A DNA stretch of 64,000 bases, taken from Pseudomonas rubra. GTDB lineage: Bacteria; Pseudomonadota; Gammaproteobacteria; Pseudomonadales; Pseudomonadaceae. Shown in pieces: positions 17,462 to 29,306 of the stretch. Numbering within the stretch: the first letter of the stretch is position 1; each line of letters opens with the position of its first letter. Where the stretch lies: contig NZ_JAMDGZ010000047.1 in assembly GCF_028656935.1 (NCBI RefSeq), forward strand, positions 113,868-177,867. Reading direction: 5' to 3'. Under the pieces are notes generated by a model that worked only from the letters and a program-made list of their open reading frames with translations, had not been told where the DNA came from and ran no database searches. A program made the translations under genes and the position numbers.

Positions 17462-18457
17462 TCACACCCAGCGCAGGCGGCGAAACAGCCACCACTGCCC
17501 CATCGCCAGGGCCAGCACCAGCAAGCTGGCGAAGAGAAACCCGTACGGGCTGTCGGAGCCGGGAATACCGCCGACGTTGATGCCCAACAGCCCGGTGACG
17601 AAACTCATGGGCAAGAAGATGCAGGTGATGATACCGAAGCGGTACATGGTCCGGTTCATCCGCTCGCTGCGCCGCCGGTCTTCGCTCTCAAGCACCAGGG
17701 CAGCCCGTTCGCGGGTCAGCTCCAGCTCTTCGAGGTAGCGGGTCAGGCTGTTGTTGAGCTCGTTCCAGTAGTCGGCGTCGTCGGCGGCGAACCAGCTCCA
17801 CTTGTTGCGCGCCAGTTGCGCATAGATTTCCCGCTGCGGGTTGAGAAAGCGTCGCAATCCGGCCGCACGCCGGCGGATCTGCTGCAAGCTGCCCTGATCC
17901 GGAGCATACCGTTTGTCGGCTTCGAGCTTCTCTTCTTCGCTGTCAACCACTTCCGACAGGTCGCTGATCAGCGCCTGGACCTTTTCGGTCAACAGTTGCG
18001 CCATGCTCAGCAGCAACTCGGAGGCGGTTTTCGGCCCGCGGCCTTCAGACAGTTGCTGCAACAGCTCGTCGCTGGCGCGCAACGGCCGCAGACGCAGCGA
18101 GATCACTCGCTGAGCTTGGGCGAAGATGCGCACCGAGACCATGTCTTCGGGCTCGGCGCCAGGATTGAGGTTAACCCCGCGCAAGAACAGCAGCATCTGC
18201 GCATCTGGCAGGGGCAACAGGCGTGGGCGGGTGTTTTCTTCAAGCAGCAGGTCGCAGGCGAACTCATTCAGGCCGCTGTCGTGGCGCAACCAGGTGCGGG
18301 TTTGCGGATGACTGCGGTCCCAGTGCAGCCACAGGCTCTCCTGGGGCTGCAGTTCAAGGGCGTCCAGTTCAGTTCGGGCGATCGAACGCGCACCACCGCT
18401 TCCATCCAGCACCAGGGCATGCACCAGCCCCCATTGCGCGTTTTCTTCCTCGAACAT
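17462..18457 (-). CDS. cmaX: CorA-family divalent-cation transporter, ZntB-like (CmaX)
   Basis: 331 residues. A large cytoplasmic N-terminal domain with a long helix precedes two C-terminal membrane helices. The loop motif GINVGGIPG replaces the GMN of CorA and is the form found in ZntB zinc transporters. Forms a pentameric cation channel or proton-driven importer in the inner membrane. In Pseudomonas the gene is called cmaX and heads the cfrX-cmpX-sigX group; the 99-base gap before cfrX may hold its own promoter. Confidence 0.9.
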   Translation of the reverse strand: MFEEENAQWGLVHALVLDGSGGARSIARTELDALELQPQESLWLHWDRSHPQTRTWLRHDSGLNEFACDLLLEENTRPRLLPLPDAQMLLFLRGVNLNPGAEPEDMVSVRIFAQAQRVISLRLRPLRASDELLQQLSEGRGPKTASELLLSMAQLLTEKVQALISDLSEVVDSEEEKLEADKRYAPDQGSLQQIRRRAAGLRRFLNPQREIYAQLARNKWSWFAADDADYWNELNNSLTRYLEELELTRERAALVLESEDRRRSERMNRTMYRFGIITCIFLPMSFVTGLLGINVGGIPGSDSPYGFLFASLLVLALAMGQWWLFRRLRWV

Positions 18458-18485
18458 CCCTACCCCACTGACCGGATTCAGAGCA

Positions 18486-18974
18486 TTACTCAGGCATTTT
18501 CAACGGGCTTGGCGATACGATCACACCGTTGTTATCAGCGTAAATGTATTCGCCCGGACGGAAGGTCACGCCGGCAAAGGTAACGGGTACATTGAGGTCG
18601 CCAACGCCGCGCCGCACGGACTTCATTGGGTGGCTAGCCAGGGCCTGCACGCCGACGTCGGTCTGCGCCAGGACATCGACATCACGCACGCAACCGTAGA
18701 TCACCAGGCCTTGCCAGTGATTCTTCGCCGCCTTTTCGGCCAGCATGTCGCCCAGCAAGGCATGGCGCAACGAACCGCCACCGTCGACCACCAGCACCTT
18801 GCCGGTGCCATCGAGTTCGACCTGCTCCTTGACCCGCGAGTTGTCTTCGAAGCACTTAATGGTGACGATCTCGCCCCCGAAGGAGTCGCGGCCGCCAAAA
18901 TTGCTGAACATCGGCTCCAGCACCTGCACCAGTTCGGGGTAGGCGTCGCACAGATCGGGGGTGATGTAATGCAT
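18486..18974 (-). CDS. rraA: Regulator of ribonuclease activity A / RraA-like protein
   Basis: 162 residues, full length. Conserved core GGGSLRHALLGDMLAEKA and YGCVRDVDVLAQTDVGVQAL. RraA trimers bind RNase E and inhibit its action; related proteins act as 4-hydroxy-4-methyl-2-oxoglutarate aldolases, and the R-D pair of the aldolase site (GCVRD) is present, so a metabolic role is possible. AGGAG upstream of ATG at 18974. The gene lies between an alpha/beta hydrolase and cmaX, as in P. aeruginosa. Confidence 0.92.
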   Translation of the reverse strand: MHYITPDLCDAYPELVQVLEPMFSNFGGRDSFGGEIVTIKCFEDNSRVKEQVELDGTGKVLVVDGGGSLRHALLGDMLAEKAAKNHWQGLVIYGCVRDVDVLAQTDVGVQALASHPMKSVRRGVGDLNVPVTFAGVTFRPGEYIYADNNGVIVSPSPLKMPE

Positions 18975-19042
18975 GGCAAACTCCTGTCAGTTGCAAAGAC
19001 AATGGGATGTCGCGGTATCAATCAATTAACGAGGCCCGATGA

Positions 19043-20059
19043 TCAGGCTTTAGGCTCAAGGCTACACGTCGGCGCCGATCCGGTCACCTGCTGTGCGGCT
19101 TCGCCCGGAAAACTGGCCAAAGGGTCACGCAACCAGCGCTCAACCAACGGCCAGACCTGCGCCTGCGCCGGTTTACTGACCAGCATGTCGACGTGCCCGA
19201 AGTTGTCGAAGCCCTCCTCACGCCCCAGGCGAACAAACTGCTTGTGCTCGCTGCCCAGTTGCTCGTACAGCTTGCGACAGGCCCAGACCGGGTCCTGATG
19301 ATCACCTGCGCCCGCCACGACCAGCACCGGCACCTGCACCTCCGTGAGGCCCGCCCACCAGTCGCGGTCCTTGTCACCAAAGCGGCCAAACAGGCCGAAC
19401 CAGCGCATGCTTTCCAGCGCCAGACCAATGGGCTCGTCTTCCGGGCCACGCTTGAGCCGCGAGCCGGAGATCTGCGCAAAACGCTTGAGCAACAAGCGTC
19501 CGCCCCACTCCACCGGCGGCAGTTTCAGCGGCCAGTAGGTACGGCTTACCTGGGTACCGAAAAACGCCGCACTGGCCACCTGCTCAGGCCCCAGGTATTG
19601 ACCGCCCAGCGCTGCCGCCAGGGTCGTGCCGCCCAGGGAATGGCCAATCCAGTGGGCCGGCTGCCCAGCCTGCTCACAGACGAACGCGGCAATCACCGGT
19701 AGATCGTAACGGACGTAGTCGGCCACGCGATTGTGCCGATAGTTATTATTCCGCGGCGACAGGCCGTGGCCGCGCATCTCCGGGATCCACACATCAAAAC
19801 CTGCGCGCGCAAGGTACGCACCCAGGCCAATGCCCCGGGGCGAGTACCAGAAACGCCGGTTGGAAAAGCTGCCGTGCAGCAAAACGACCGGGGTGCCGCG
19901 CACCTCGGTCTGATCGGCCATGCCCAGGCGGGTGAGCGCCAGCTCCACGGTGCGATCCGGGCTGTTACCGGCTTTGATCCGGTACACGTCTTCGCTCAGG
20001 TCACCACGGCGCTCGGCACTGAGCAAGGCCACGGGAAAAAGGGTGCTGCTGCTTTGCAT
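19043..20059 (-). CDS. Alpha/beta hydrolase (esterase/lipase type)
   Basis: 338 residues from ATG 20059. The fold is shown by VVLLHGSFSNRRFW (oxyanion loop), DVWIPEMRGHGLS and the nucleophile elbow GHSLGG; an Asp and His for the triad lie in VVAGAGDHQDPV and GFDNFGHVDML near the C-terminus. No signal peptide. Related to PA1771, annotated as probable esterase/lipase. Substrate unknown. It is the first gene of the group that leads into rraA, 68 bases away. Confidence 0.85.
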   Translation of the reverse strand: MQSSSTLFPVALLSAERRGDLSEDVYRIKAGNSPDRTVELALTRLGMADQTEVRGTPVVLLHGSFSNRRFWYSPRGIGLGAYLARAGFDVWIPEMRGHGLSPRNNNYRHNRVADYVRYDLPVIAAFVCEQAGQPAHWIGHSLGGTTLAAALGGQYLGPEQVASAAFFGTQVSRTYWPLKLPPVEWGGRLLLKRFAQISGSRLKRGPEDEPIGLALESMRWFGLFGRFGDKDRDWWAGLTEVQVPVLVVAGAGDHQDPVWACRKLYEQLGSEHKQFVRLGREEGFDNFGHVDMLVSKPAQAQVWPLVERWLRDPLASFPGEAAQQVTGSAPTCSLEPKA

Positions 20060-20120
20060 AGGGTTCTTGCACAAAAAAGGGCGAGGTCCATCACTGGAAC
20101 ACGCCCTGGAATACGGTCGA

Positions 20121-20151
20121 AACCTCCACCGCCAGGCAGGCCGGGTGGAGG
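20121..20151 (-). terminator. Probable ppsA terminator
   Basis: CCTCCACC and GGTGGAGG form an 8-bp stem about 16 bases beyond the ppsA stop. On the minus strand it is followed by TTTCG, a short U-tract only, so strength is uncertain. Confidence 0.55.
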
Positions 20152-20166
20152 CTCCGGTTCAGCGCA

Positions 20167-22542
<2,376 letters not shown>

Positions 22543-22718
22543 GGTGATCTCTCCACTAACTGTGTTGGAAAAGCTCAGGTCGCCCGCCTGCCAGCTCTGG
22601 CTTGGCCGGGCGCTTGTGGCCTGGACCTGGAAAATAAGTGAGAATGCCGAACGCAGTGTTCGGTAAACCGAACCTATCATATCCAAGATTCGTCACCAGC
22701 TTAAGGCCCAAGGCGCAA

Positions 22719-23537
22719 ATGAAACGATCTGCTTTCTTTATCTCCGATGGCACCGGCATTACCGCCGAGACGCTGGGACAAAGTCTTCTGGCGCAGTTCG
22801 ATACCATTCCGTTCAATAAATTCACGCGTCCGTACATCGACAGCGTGGAAAAAGCGCGGGTGATGGTACAACAAATCAATAGCGCCGCTGAGAAGGATGG
22901 TGTCCGTCCGATCATCTTCGACACCATCGTCAATCAGGATATCCGCGAGATCCTCGCCACCTCCAATGGTTTCATGATCGACATTTTCTCGACCTTCCTG
23001 GCCCCGCTGGAGCAGGAATTGACCGCCCACTCCTCGTATTCGGTGGGTAAATCCCACTCGATCGGTGGCAATTCCAACTACATGGAACGGATCGAGGCGG
23101 TCAACTTCGCCCTCGACAACGACGACGGCGCGCGCACCCACTATTACGACAAGGCCGACCTGATCCTGGTGGGTGTGTCGCGCTGCGGCAAGACCCCGAC
23201 CTGTCTGTACATGGCCATGCAATTCGGCATCCGCGCAGCCAACTACCCGTTGACCGAAGACGACATGGAGCGCCTGCAACTGCCCCAGGCGCTGAAAAAT
23301 CACCAGCACAAACTGTTTGGCCTGACCATCGACCCCGACCGCCTGACCGCCATCCGCCACGAGCGCAAGCCCAATAGCCGCTACGCAAGCTTTGCCCAGT
23401 GCGAGTTCGAGGTGCGTGAAGTGGAAAACCTGTTTCGCCGCGAAAACATCGCGCACATCAACTCCACGCATTTTTCCGTGGAGGAGATTGCGGCGAAGAT
23501 TCTGGTAGAAAAAGGCGTGGAACGCCGCTTCAAGTAA
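22719..23537 (+). CDS. ppsR: PEP synthase regulatory protein (bifunctional kinase/pyrophosphorylase)
   Basis: 272 residues from ATG 22719 with AAGG upstream. DUF299 family: N-terminal FISDGTGITAETLGQSL and P-loop GVSRCGKT at 152-159. It inactivates PpsA by ADP-dependent phosphorylation of a threonine beside the catalytic His and reverses this with Pi. The 176-base divergent spacer to ppsA carries both promoters. A longer frame upstream of 22719 lacks a ribosome-binding site. Confidence 0.96.
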   Translation: MKRSAFFISDGTGITAETLGQSLLAQFDTIPFNKFTRPYIDSVEKARVMVQQINSAAEKDGVRPIIFDTIVNQDIREILATSNGFMIDIFSTFLAPLEQELTAHSSYSVGKSHSIGGNSNYMERIEAVNFALDNDDGARTHYYDKADLILVGVSRCGKTPTCLYMAMQFGIRAANYPLTEDDMERLQLPQALKNHQHKLFGLTIDPDRLTAIRHERKPNSRYASFAQCEFEVREVENLFRRENIAHINSTHFSVEEIAAKILVEKGVERRFK

Positions 23538-23545
23538 GGTTCAAC

Positions 23546-23611
23546 GGCCTCATCGCTGGCAAGCCAGCTCCCACAAGACCCTGTGGGAGCTGGCTTGCCA
23601 GCGATGAGGCC
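23546..23611. repeat. REP-type inverted repeat after ppsR
   Basis: Two perfectly complementary 30-base arms (23546-23575 and 23582-23611) around a 6-base loop, with core TGGCAAGCCAGCTCCCACA. Typical Pseudomonas REP dimer (class 'TGGCAAGCCA'). Confidence 0.93.
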
Positions 23612-23620
23612 GGTACAGAC

Positions 23621-23652
23621 AAAAAAGCCCCGGCAGTTGCCGGGGCTTTTTC
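23621..23652. terminator. Bidirectional terminator between ppsR and gdhB
   Basis: AAAAAAGCCCCGGCA pairs with TGCCGGGGCTTTTT. It serves both convergent genes. Confidence 0.92.
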
Positions 23653-23666
23653 ATTTCAGCTCACGC

Positions 23667-26600
23667 TCAGGACGGCATCACCGTTGCCTGGCCACTCAAG
23701 GCCAGGTCCACCAGTTCGCGGTTGGCGACCGCGTACATGGCGTAGTCGGTACCGGTAGCGGCACGCAGCTCGTCGAGCATGGCACGCCAGCGCTCGACCA
23801 TGACCCGGTGCTGATCCAGCCACAGGGCCACCCGGGCATCCATGTCCTCAGGCGCATCGACCATCTGCAGCACCGAGATGGTGATCGCCCGCTGCTGCAG
23901 GTCGATATCATCACGGAAGGCTTCGCGGGCCAGGGCCTGCCAGTTGTTTTCCACTGGCAGGTTGCTGATTTCCTGCAGGTACCAGGTCAGGTCCAGAGCA
24001 CTGCCAACGGCAAAGAACGCCTTGGCCACTTCGGCCGGGTCCTGGCCAGTGACATCGGAGGCTTCAATGATCGGCAACAGGGTGTACAGGTGCGTGGTAC
24101 CGGCCACCATGCGCGCCAGCAGCTCCGGCACGCCAGCGTCGACGAAGCCTTGGTAACGGGTCATCCAGCGCTCGCGGGTCGGCCCCTCCAGCAGTTCATC
24201 GAGTTTCAGGCCCAGTGCCGCGATCTTCGGCCCGAAGTGGGCCACGTCACGGCCTGCGTCCTGCTCGTTGCGCCGGCTGCGCAGGAACCAGCGGGTCGCG
24301 CGGCGGCCCAGACGCATCAGCTCGTCCATCAGGGTCAGCTGGATTTCAGCCGGGACCTGATAGTCCAGGGCCTCGATCTGACGGAACCAGTGTGGCAGGT
24401 GGAAGATGTCACGCACGATCACGTAGGCACCGGCGACGTTCGCCGGGCTCATGCCGGTGGACTCTTTGAGGCGCTGAACGAAAGTGATGCCCATGTTGTT
24501 GACCAGATCGTTGGCGATCTGGGTACTGACGATCTCGCGCTTGAGGCGATGACGGCGCATGGCCTCGGCGAACTTGCTCACCAGCGACGGCGGGAAAGCG
24601 GTTTCCATGTCGCGGGTCAGGTAGTCGTCGTCTGGCACCAGCGACTTGAGCAACTGTTCCTTGAGGTCGATCTTGCTGTAGGAGATCAGCACCGACAGCT
24701 CGGCACGGGTCAGGCCCTGGCCAGCCGCCAGGCGCTCGGCCAGTTGCTCTTCGGTGGGCAGAAACTCGATGGCGCGGTCCAGCTTGCCACGGCTCTCGAG
24801 GTCAGCCATCAGCCGCTTGTACTCGGCGATGCGTTCCTTGGCCCGGCGTGCCGCCAGCGACAGTGCCTGGGTCTGCTTGTAGTTGTTGCCCAGCACCAGG
24901 CCGCCCACTTCTTCGGTCATGCTGCCCAGCAGCTGGTTGCGCTGCTTCTCAGTCATATCACCGGCCTGCACCACTTCGTTGAGCAGGATCTTGATGTTGA
25001 CCTCGTGGTCGGAGCAGTCCACGCCACCGGCGTTGTCGATGAAGTCGGTGTTGGTGGCGCCTCCGTTCAAGCCGAACTCGACGCGGCCCAACTGGGTCAT
25101 GCCGAGGTTGCCGCCCTCGCCCACCACTTTGCAGCGCAGCTCGTTGCCATCGACGCGCAGGGCGTCGTTGGCCTTGTCGCCGACGTCGGCGTGGCTTTCT
25201 TCACTGGACTTGACGTAGGTGCCGATACCGCCGTTCCACAGCAAGTCGACCGGGGCCTTGAGCAGCGCGTTGAGCAACTCGGTCGGGGTCAGCTTGTCGG
25301 CTTCGATGGCGAAGCGCTCTTTCATCTGCGCGGTGATCGCGATGCTTTTCGCGCTACGCGGGAAGATCCCGCCGCCTTCGGACATGATGCTGGTGTCGTA
25401 GTCACTCCAGGCCGAACGCGGCAGGTCGAACAGGCGCTGGCGCTCGGCGAAGCTGCTGGCAGGCTCGGGATTCGGATCGATGAAGATATGCAGGTGGTTG
25501 AACGCCGCCACCAGTTGCAGCTTGTCGGACATCAGCAGGCCGTTGCCGAACACGTCGCCAGCCATGTCGCCGACACCGACCACGGTGATCGGGTCTTCCT
25601 GGACGTTGATGCCGCGCTCACGGAAGTGACGCTGCACGCCAACCCAGGCGCCACGGGCGGTAATGCCCATTTTCTTGTGGTCGTAACCGGCCGAGCCACC
25701 GGAGGCGAACGCATCGCCCAGCCAGAAGCCGTAGTCGATGGCGATGCCGTTGGCGATATCGGAGAAGGTCGCGGTGCCTTTGTCGGCAGCCACCACCAGG
25801 TACGGATCATCGTCGTCATGGCGCACGACGTTGGCCGGCGGCACCAGAGCGCCGTCCTTGAGGTTGTCGGTGATGTCCAGCAGGCCGGAAATGAAGATCC
25901 GGTAGCAGGCGATGCCTTCGGCCTGGATATCATCACGGTTGCCGCCCAGCGGCAGGCGGCGCGGCAGGAAGCCGCCCTTGGCGCCAACCGGGACGATCAC
26001 CGAGTTTTTCACCTGCTGGGCTTTTACCAGGCCCAGCACTTCGGTGCGGAAGTCTTCCTCGCGGTCCGACCAGCGCAGGCCGCCGCGGGCAACGTTGCCA
26101 AAGCGCAGATGCACGCCTTCGACCCGTGGCGAGTAGACGAAGATTTCGAACTTCGGCACCGGCTTGGGCAGTTCGGGAATCAGCTTGGGGTTGAACTTGA
26201 AGCTGAAGTACGACTTGTTGTGGCCCTGAGCATCGGTCTGGTAGAAGTTGGTGCGCAGGGTGGCCTTGATCAGATCCAGGTAGCGACGCAGAATGCGGTC
26301 TTCGTTGAGCACTTGGACCTCGTCCAGGGCCGTCAGAATGGCCTGTTCCAGACGCTGCTGCTTGTCGTCGAGGTCTTCGCTGGTGAGCTTGCGTGCCAGG
26401 TAGAAACGGGTCTTGAACAACCGGGTCAGCTCGCGGGCGATGTCGGTGTGGTTGTTCAGGGTGCTGGCGATGTAGCCCAGATCGAAGCCCAGGCGGATCT
26501 GCTTGAGGTAGCGAGCGTAGGCACGCAGCAGCGCCACGTCGCGCCACGGCAGGCCGGCGGTCAGCACCAGGCGGTTGAAGGCGTCGTTCTCGGCATCGCC

Positions 26601-28532
26601 ATTGACGATGTGCACGAAGGCATCCTGCAGGGTGTCGTTGAGCTGCTGGATGTCGAGGTTCAGGCCTTCGGCGGCGGTGAAGGCGAAGTCATGAATCCAG
26701 TACTCGCGGCCATTGGCATGGCGCAAGCGGTACGGGAACTCGCCCAGCACGCGCAGGCCAAGGTTTTCCAGGATCGGCAGGACATCCGACAACGCCAGCG
26801 GCGTATCGGCGTGGTACAGCTTGCAGTGCAGTTGCTGTTTGCCGGCCTGGGTCAGCGGCTGGTAGAAGCTCATCACCAGCGGTTTGCGCTCGGACAGGGT
26901 CAGCAGGTGCTGCATGTCGACCACTGCCGAATGGGCGGCGAAACGCTCGCGGTAACCGGCCGGGAAGCCTTTCGGGAAGTCCGCTAGGACGTTGGTGCCC
27001 TGGGCTTCGCCGAAGCTTTCGACGGTCAGGCTGGCGTAGTCGTCCTGCCACGAACGGCAGGCCTGGATCACTTCGTTTTCCAGTTGCTGCGGGTCGATGT
27101 CGATGCGGTTTTTCGGGTCGACACGCAGAATCAGTTGCACGCGCGCCAGCACCGACTCGGAGAAGAAGGTCCAGAACTCACAGTCGCTGGCCTTGAGGCG
27201 CTCCATCAGTACCTGCTGGATCTTCTGCCGCACTTCGGTGGAGTAGATATCGCGCGGCACGTAGGCCAGGCAGTAGCAGAAGCGGCCGTACGGGTCTTTG
27301 CGCAAGAACACACGGATCTTGTTGCGCTCCTGGATCTGCACGATCGACATGACGGTGCTGAACAGCTCGTCGACCGGGGTCTGGAACAGGTCGTCACGGG
27401 GCAGCACTTCCAGAACCTGAGCCAGTTCCTTGCCCAGGTGGGCTTTGGGGTCAAAATGCGAGCGGCGCTCGACTTCAGCGACCTTGCCACGAATGTACGG
27501 GATCGCCCGCACGCTTTCGCCATACACCGAAGAGGTGTACAGACCCATGAAGCGGCATTCCTTGATGACCTTGCCATCGGCATCCAGTTGGCGGATCGAC
27601 ACGTAGTCCGGGTAGGCCGGACGGTGCACGCGGCTTGGGTGCGCGGCCTTGGCGAAGGACAGCAGCAGCGGCTCGTGCAGGTAATTGACGGCGTAGTCTT
27701 CGATACGCAGGTCTTCGGCGGTGAGGCCGACGCGCAACATGCGGGTCAGGCCGAGGAACGACTGCTCGTCGTATTGCAGCTGGCCGCCCTGGGCGTCGCC
27801 ATGAACGACGAATTCCTCGTAACCGAGGAAGGTGAAATGGTTGCCCAGCAACCATTCGAGGAAGGCCTTGACCTCGGCCTTTTCGTTTTGCGCCGGGGCG
27901 TAGGCGGTCTGCTCGACCAGCGCCACGACCTCGCGCAGCTTGGCCTTCATCGGCTCGAAATCGGCGACAGCGACGCGCACTTCAGCCAGGACCTGCTCAA
28001 GCTCGCGGGTCAGCAGGTTGAGCTCGGCGGTGTTGGCGCAGCGGTCGATCTCCAGGTACATCAGCGATTCTTGCAGGACGCCTTCGCCCTGGGTGCCTTT
28101 GGGCAGGATTTCCAGCAGTTCGCCTTTTGGCCCGCGACGCACGCTCAGTACGGTGGTCTGCAGGGTGTGGATGCTGTAGCCGCGGCGGTTGAGCTCGGTA
28201 CGTACCGAGTCGACCAGGAAAGGCAGGTCATGGTGCAGGACTTCGACCGCAGTGTGGGTCGACTGCCAGCCATGGCGCTCGTAATCGGGGTTGTAGACGC
28301 GAACCTGAGGCTGGGTGTGATCGAAACGCTCGATGATGCGCCAGGCAGAGAGGGTGCAACCGGCCAGGTCCGACATACGGCGCTGGGTGAGTTCATCCAG
28401 AGAGATGATGCCGAAGAACTGCTCGGCGAACAGCGCCACTTGTGGCAGTGCCTGTTCGCTGATGTGCTGCGCCAGGGCCGCCTGCAGTTGATGCTGGAAG
28501 TCGGCTTTGCTGGCTGCGGTGAAAAACGCCAT
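23667..28532 (-). CDS. gdhB: NAD-specific glutamate dehydrogenase, large (about 180 kDa) class
   Basis: 1621 residues, typical of the L_180 class. A long regulatory N-terminal region with ACT-like segments (FLVDSVRTELNRRGYSIH) precedes the catalytic domain, which includes KGGFLPRRLP, GDMAGDVFGNGLL and EGGNLGMTQLGR. It oxidises glutamate to 2-oxoglutarate and ammonia, and in Pseudomonas is needed for growth on arginine and glutamate. ATG at 28532 gives MAFFTAASKADFQHQL. It is transcribed alone, ending at a bidirectional terminator. A 1134-codon open frame on the opposite strand is a GC-driven shadow. Confidence 0.97.
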   Translation of the reverse strand: MAFFTAASKADFQHQLQAALAQHISEQALPQVALFAEQFFGIISLDELTQRRMSDLAGCTLSAWRIIERFDHTQPQVRVYNPDYERHGWQSTHTAVEVLHHDLPFLVDSVRTELNRRGYSIHTLQTTVLSVRRGPKGELLEILPKGTQGEGVLQESLMYLEIDRCANTAELNLLTRELEQVLAEVRVAVADFEPMKAKLREVVALVEQTAYAPAQNEKAEVKAFLEWLLGNHFTFLGYEEFVVHGDAQGGQLQYDEQSFLGLTRMLRVGLTAEDLRIEDYAVNYLHEPLLLSFAKAAHPSRVHRPAYPDYVSIRQLDADGKVIKECRFMGLYTSSVYGESVRAIPYIRGKVAEVERRSHFDPKAHLGKELAQVLEVLPRDDLFQTPVDELFSTVMSIVQIQERNKIRVFLRKDPYGRFCYCLAYVPRDIYSTEVRQKIQQVLMERLKASDCEFWTFFSESVLARVQLILRVDPKNRIDIDPQQLENEVIQACRSWQDDYASLTVESFGEAQGTNVLADFPKGFPAGYRERFAAHSAVVDMQHLLTLSERKPLVMSFYQPLTQAGKQQLHCKLYHADTPLALSDVLPILENLGLRVLGEFPYRLRHANGREYWIHDFAFTAAEGLNLDIQQLNDTLQDAFVHIVNGDAENDAFNRLVLTAGLPWRDVALLRAYARYLKQIRLGFDLGYIASTLNNHTDIARELTRLFKTRFYLARKLTSEDLDDKQQRLEQAILTALDEVQVLNEDRILRRYLDLIKATLRTNFYQTDAQGHNKSYFSFKFNPKLIPELPKPVPKFEIFVYSPRVEGVHLRFGNVARGGLRWSDREEDFRTEVLGLVKAQQVKNSVIVPVGAKGGFLPRRLPLGGNRDDIQAEGIACYRIFISGLLDITDNLKDGALVPPANVVRHDDDDPYLVVAADKGTATFSDIANGIAIDYGFWLGDAFASGGSAGYDHKKMGITARGAWVGVQRHFRERGINVQEDPITVVGVGDMAGDVFGNGLLMSDKLQLVAAFNHLHIFIDPNPEPASSFAERQRLFDLPRSAWSDYDTSIMSEGGGIFPRSAKSIAITAQMKERFAIEADKLTPTELLNALLKAPVDLLWNGGIGTYVKSSEESHADVGDKANDALRVDGNELRCKVVGEGGNLGMTQLGRVEFGLNGGATNTDFIDNAGGVDCSDHEVNIKILLNEVVQAGDMTEKQRNQLLGSMTEEVGGLVLGNNYKQTQALSLAARRAKERIAEYKRLMADLESRGKLDRAIEFLPTEEQLAERLAAGQGLTRAELSVLISYSKIDLKEQLLKSLVPDDDYLTRDMETAFPPSLVSKFAEAMRRHRLKREIVSTQIANDLVNNMGITFVQRLKESTGMSPANVAGAYVIVRDIFHLPHWFRQIEALDYQVPAEIQLTLMDELMRLGRRATRWFLRSRRNEQDAGRDVAHFGPKIAALGLKLDELLEGPTRERWMTRYQGFVDAGVPELLARMVAGTTHLYTLLPIIEASDVTGQDPAEVAKAFFAVGSALDLTWYLQEISNLPVENNWQALAREAFRDDIDLQQRAITISVLQMVDAPEDMDARVALWLDQHRVMVERWRAMLDELRAATGTDYAMYAVANRELVDLALSGQATVMPS

Positions 28533-28935
28533 CTGTGGTACTCCGCTTGGGCTTTATTATTGAGTGAAGCGTCGCGCGCGTCCGCCGTTTACGGATCAAC
28601 GATAGCCAACCCGTAGCAGGAGGACGGTAAAACCATAGAAACAGGCGCTCAAGGTGACCTGCGAGTCACATCTTCCGCTCCACGGATGGGCATCTGCAAA
28701 AACGACTGCCGAACGGGCTGTGTCTTTACGGGTGTCCATCGACAGCAAAGCTTAACGAGTGCCCGCCCGCCCCTGCTTGCGATGCTGCGACATATTCGGT
28801 CATTGAGGTGCAAGCGCACGTTTATCCACAGGCCGAAGACTGGCAGAATCGGCCTTCAACTTATTGATCGAGCCGCTCATGCAACTGACAACCGCCCTGC
28901 TCTTTGCCACCCCCTGCGATGATGAAGAGGACAAC
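28533..28935. other. Intergenic region between gdhB and a divergent small gene
   Basis: About 400 bases without a convincing gene. It must contain the gdhB promoter and that of the small gene at 28936. A short stem GGCCGA/TCGGCC lies near 28832-28855. In-frame sequence from 28879 could extend the downstream small protein by 19 residues. No repeat, tRNA or known RNA was recognised. Confidence 0.5.
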
Positions 28936-29232
28936 ATGGCCACCCTGTGCTGCCACAGCGACAAGGGCCAGATGTTCCTCATGACCCGCTACCCGGACGA
29001 AGAGCGAGTGGACATCACCCTCGACGAGCATTACGCACCCGTCGACGGTTTGAAGGTCACGTTCAGTGCCCAGAGGTTACTGATCGAAGTTGCACCGCTG
29101 GATGCCGACGCCCTCGGTGGTGACGACCATCTGGAAATCATCCTGACCTCGAAAGGCACAGACCTTGCCGAAGTAGAACAAACCCTGCAGAACATTCTCA
29201 AGGGCACAGGCACCTACGTCAGCGAGCTGTAA
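28936..29232 (+). CDS. Small conserved hypothetical protein
   Basis: 98 residues from ATG 28936, chosen because GAAGAGG lies 5 bases upstream; an earlier ATG at 28879 has no good ribosome-binding site but would add LFATPCDDEEDN. The protein is acidic, soluble, with a beta-rich look (VDITLDEHYAPVDGLKVTFS) and two adjacent Cys near the start (ATLCCHSDKG). Not recognised as a named family. It precedes the L-2-hydroxyglutarate regulator by 74 bases, but a promoter and operator in that gap argue against a common function. Confidence 0.7.
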   Translation: MATLCCHSDKGQMFLMTRYPDEERVDITLDEHYAPVDGLKVTFSAQRLLIEVAPLDADALGGDDHLEIILTSKGTDLAEVEQTLQNILKGTGTYVSEL

Positions 29233-29274
29233 TCGCCTACGCGGTTTCTTGACAAGGAACCGCTGCAAAAGGCA

Positions 29275-29285
29275 TTGTCTGACAA
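29275..29285. promoter_or_regulatory. Putative GntR/FadR-family operator upstream of lhgR
   Basis: TTGTCTGACAA is a perfect 5-1-5 palindrome and matches the FadR-subfamily consensus TNGTNNNACNA. It lies 21 bases before the regulator start. The 14 bases GTCTGACAACCTGAT recur before lhgO. Confidence 0.72.
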
Positions 29286-29306
29286 CCTGATTAATGAGCG
29301 TCCTTC

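Noticed and set aside
23583..26987. Plus-strand open frame of 1134 codons opposite gdhB
   Set aside because: It lies wholly antisense to the clearly conserved gdhB; its protein has low-complexity His/Gln/Val/Gly-rich composition typical of GC-rich shadow frames.
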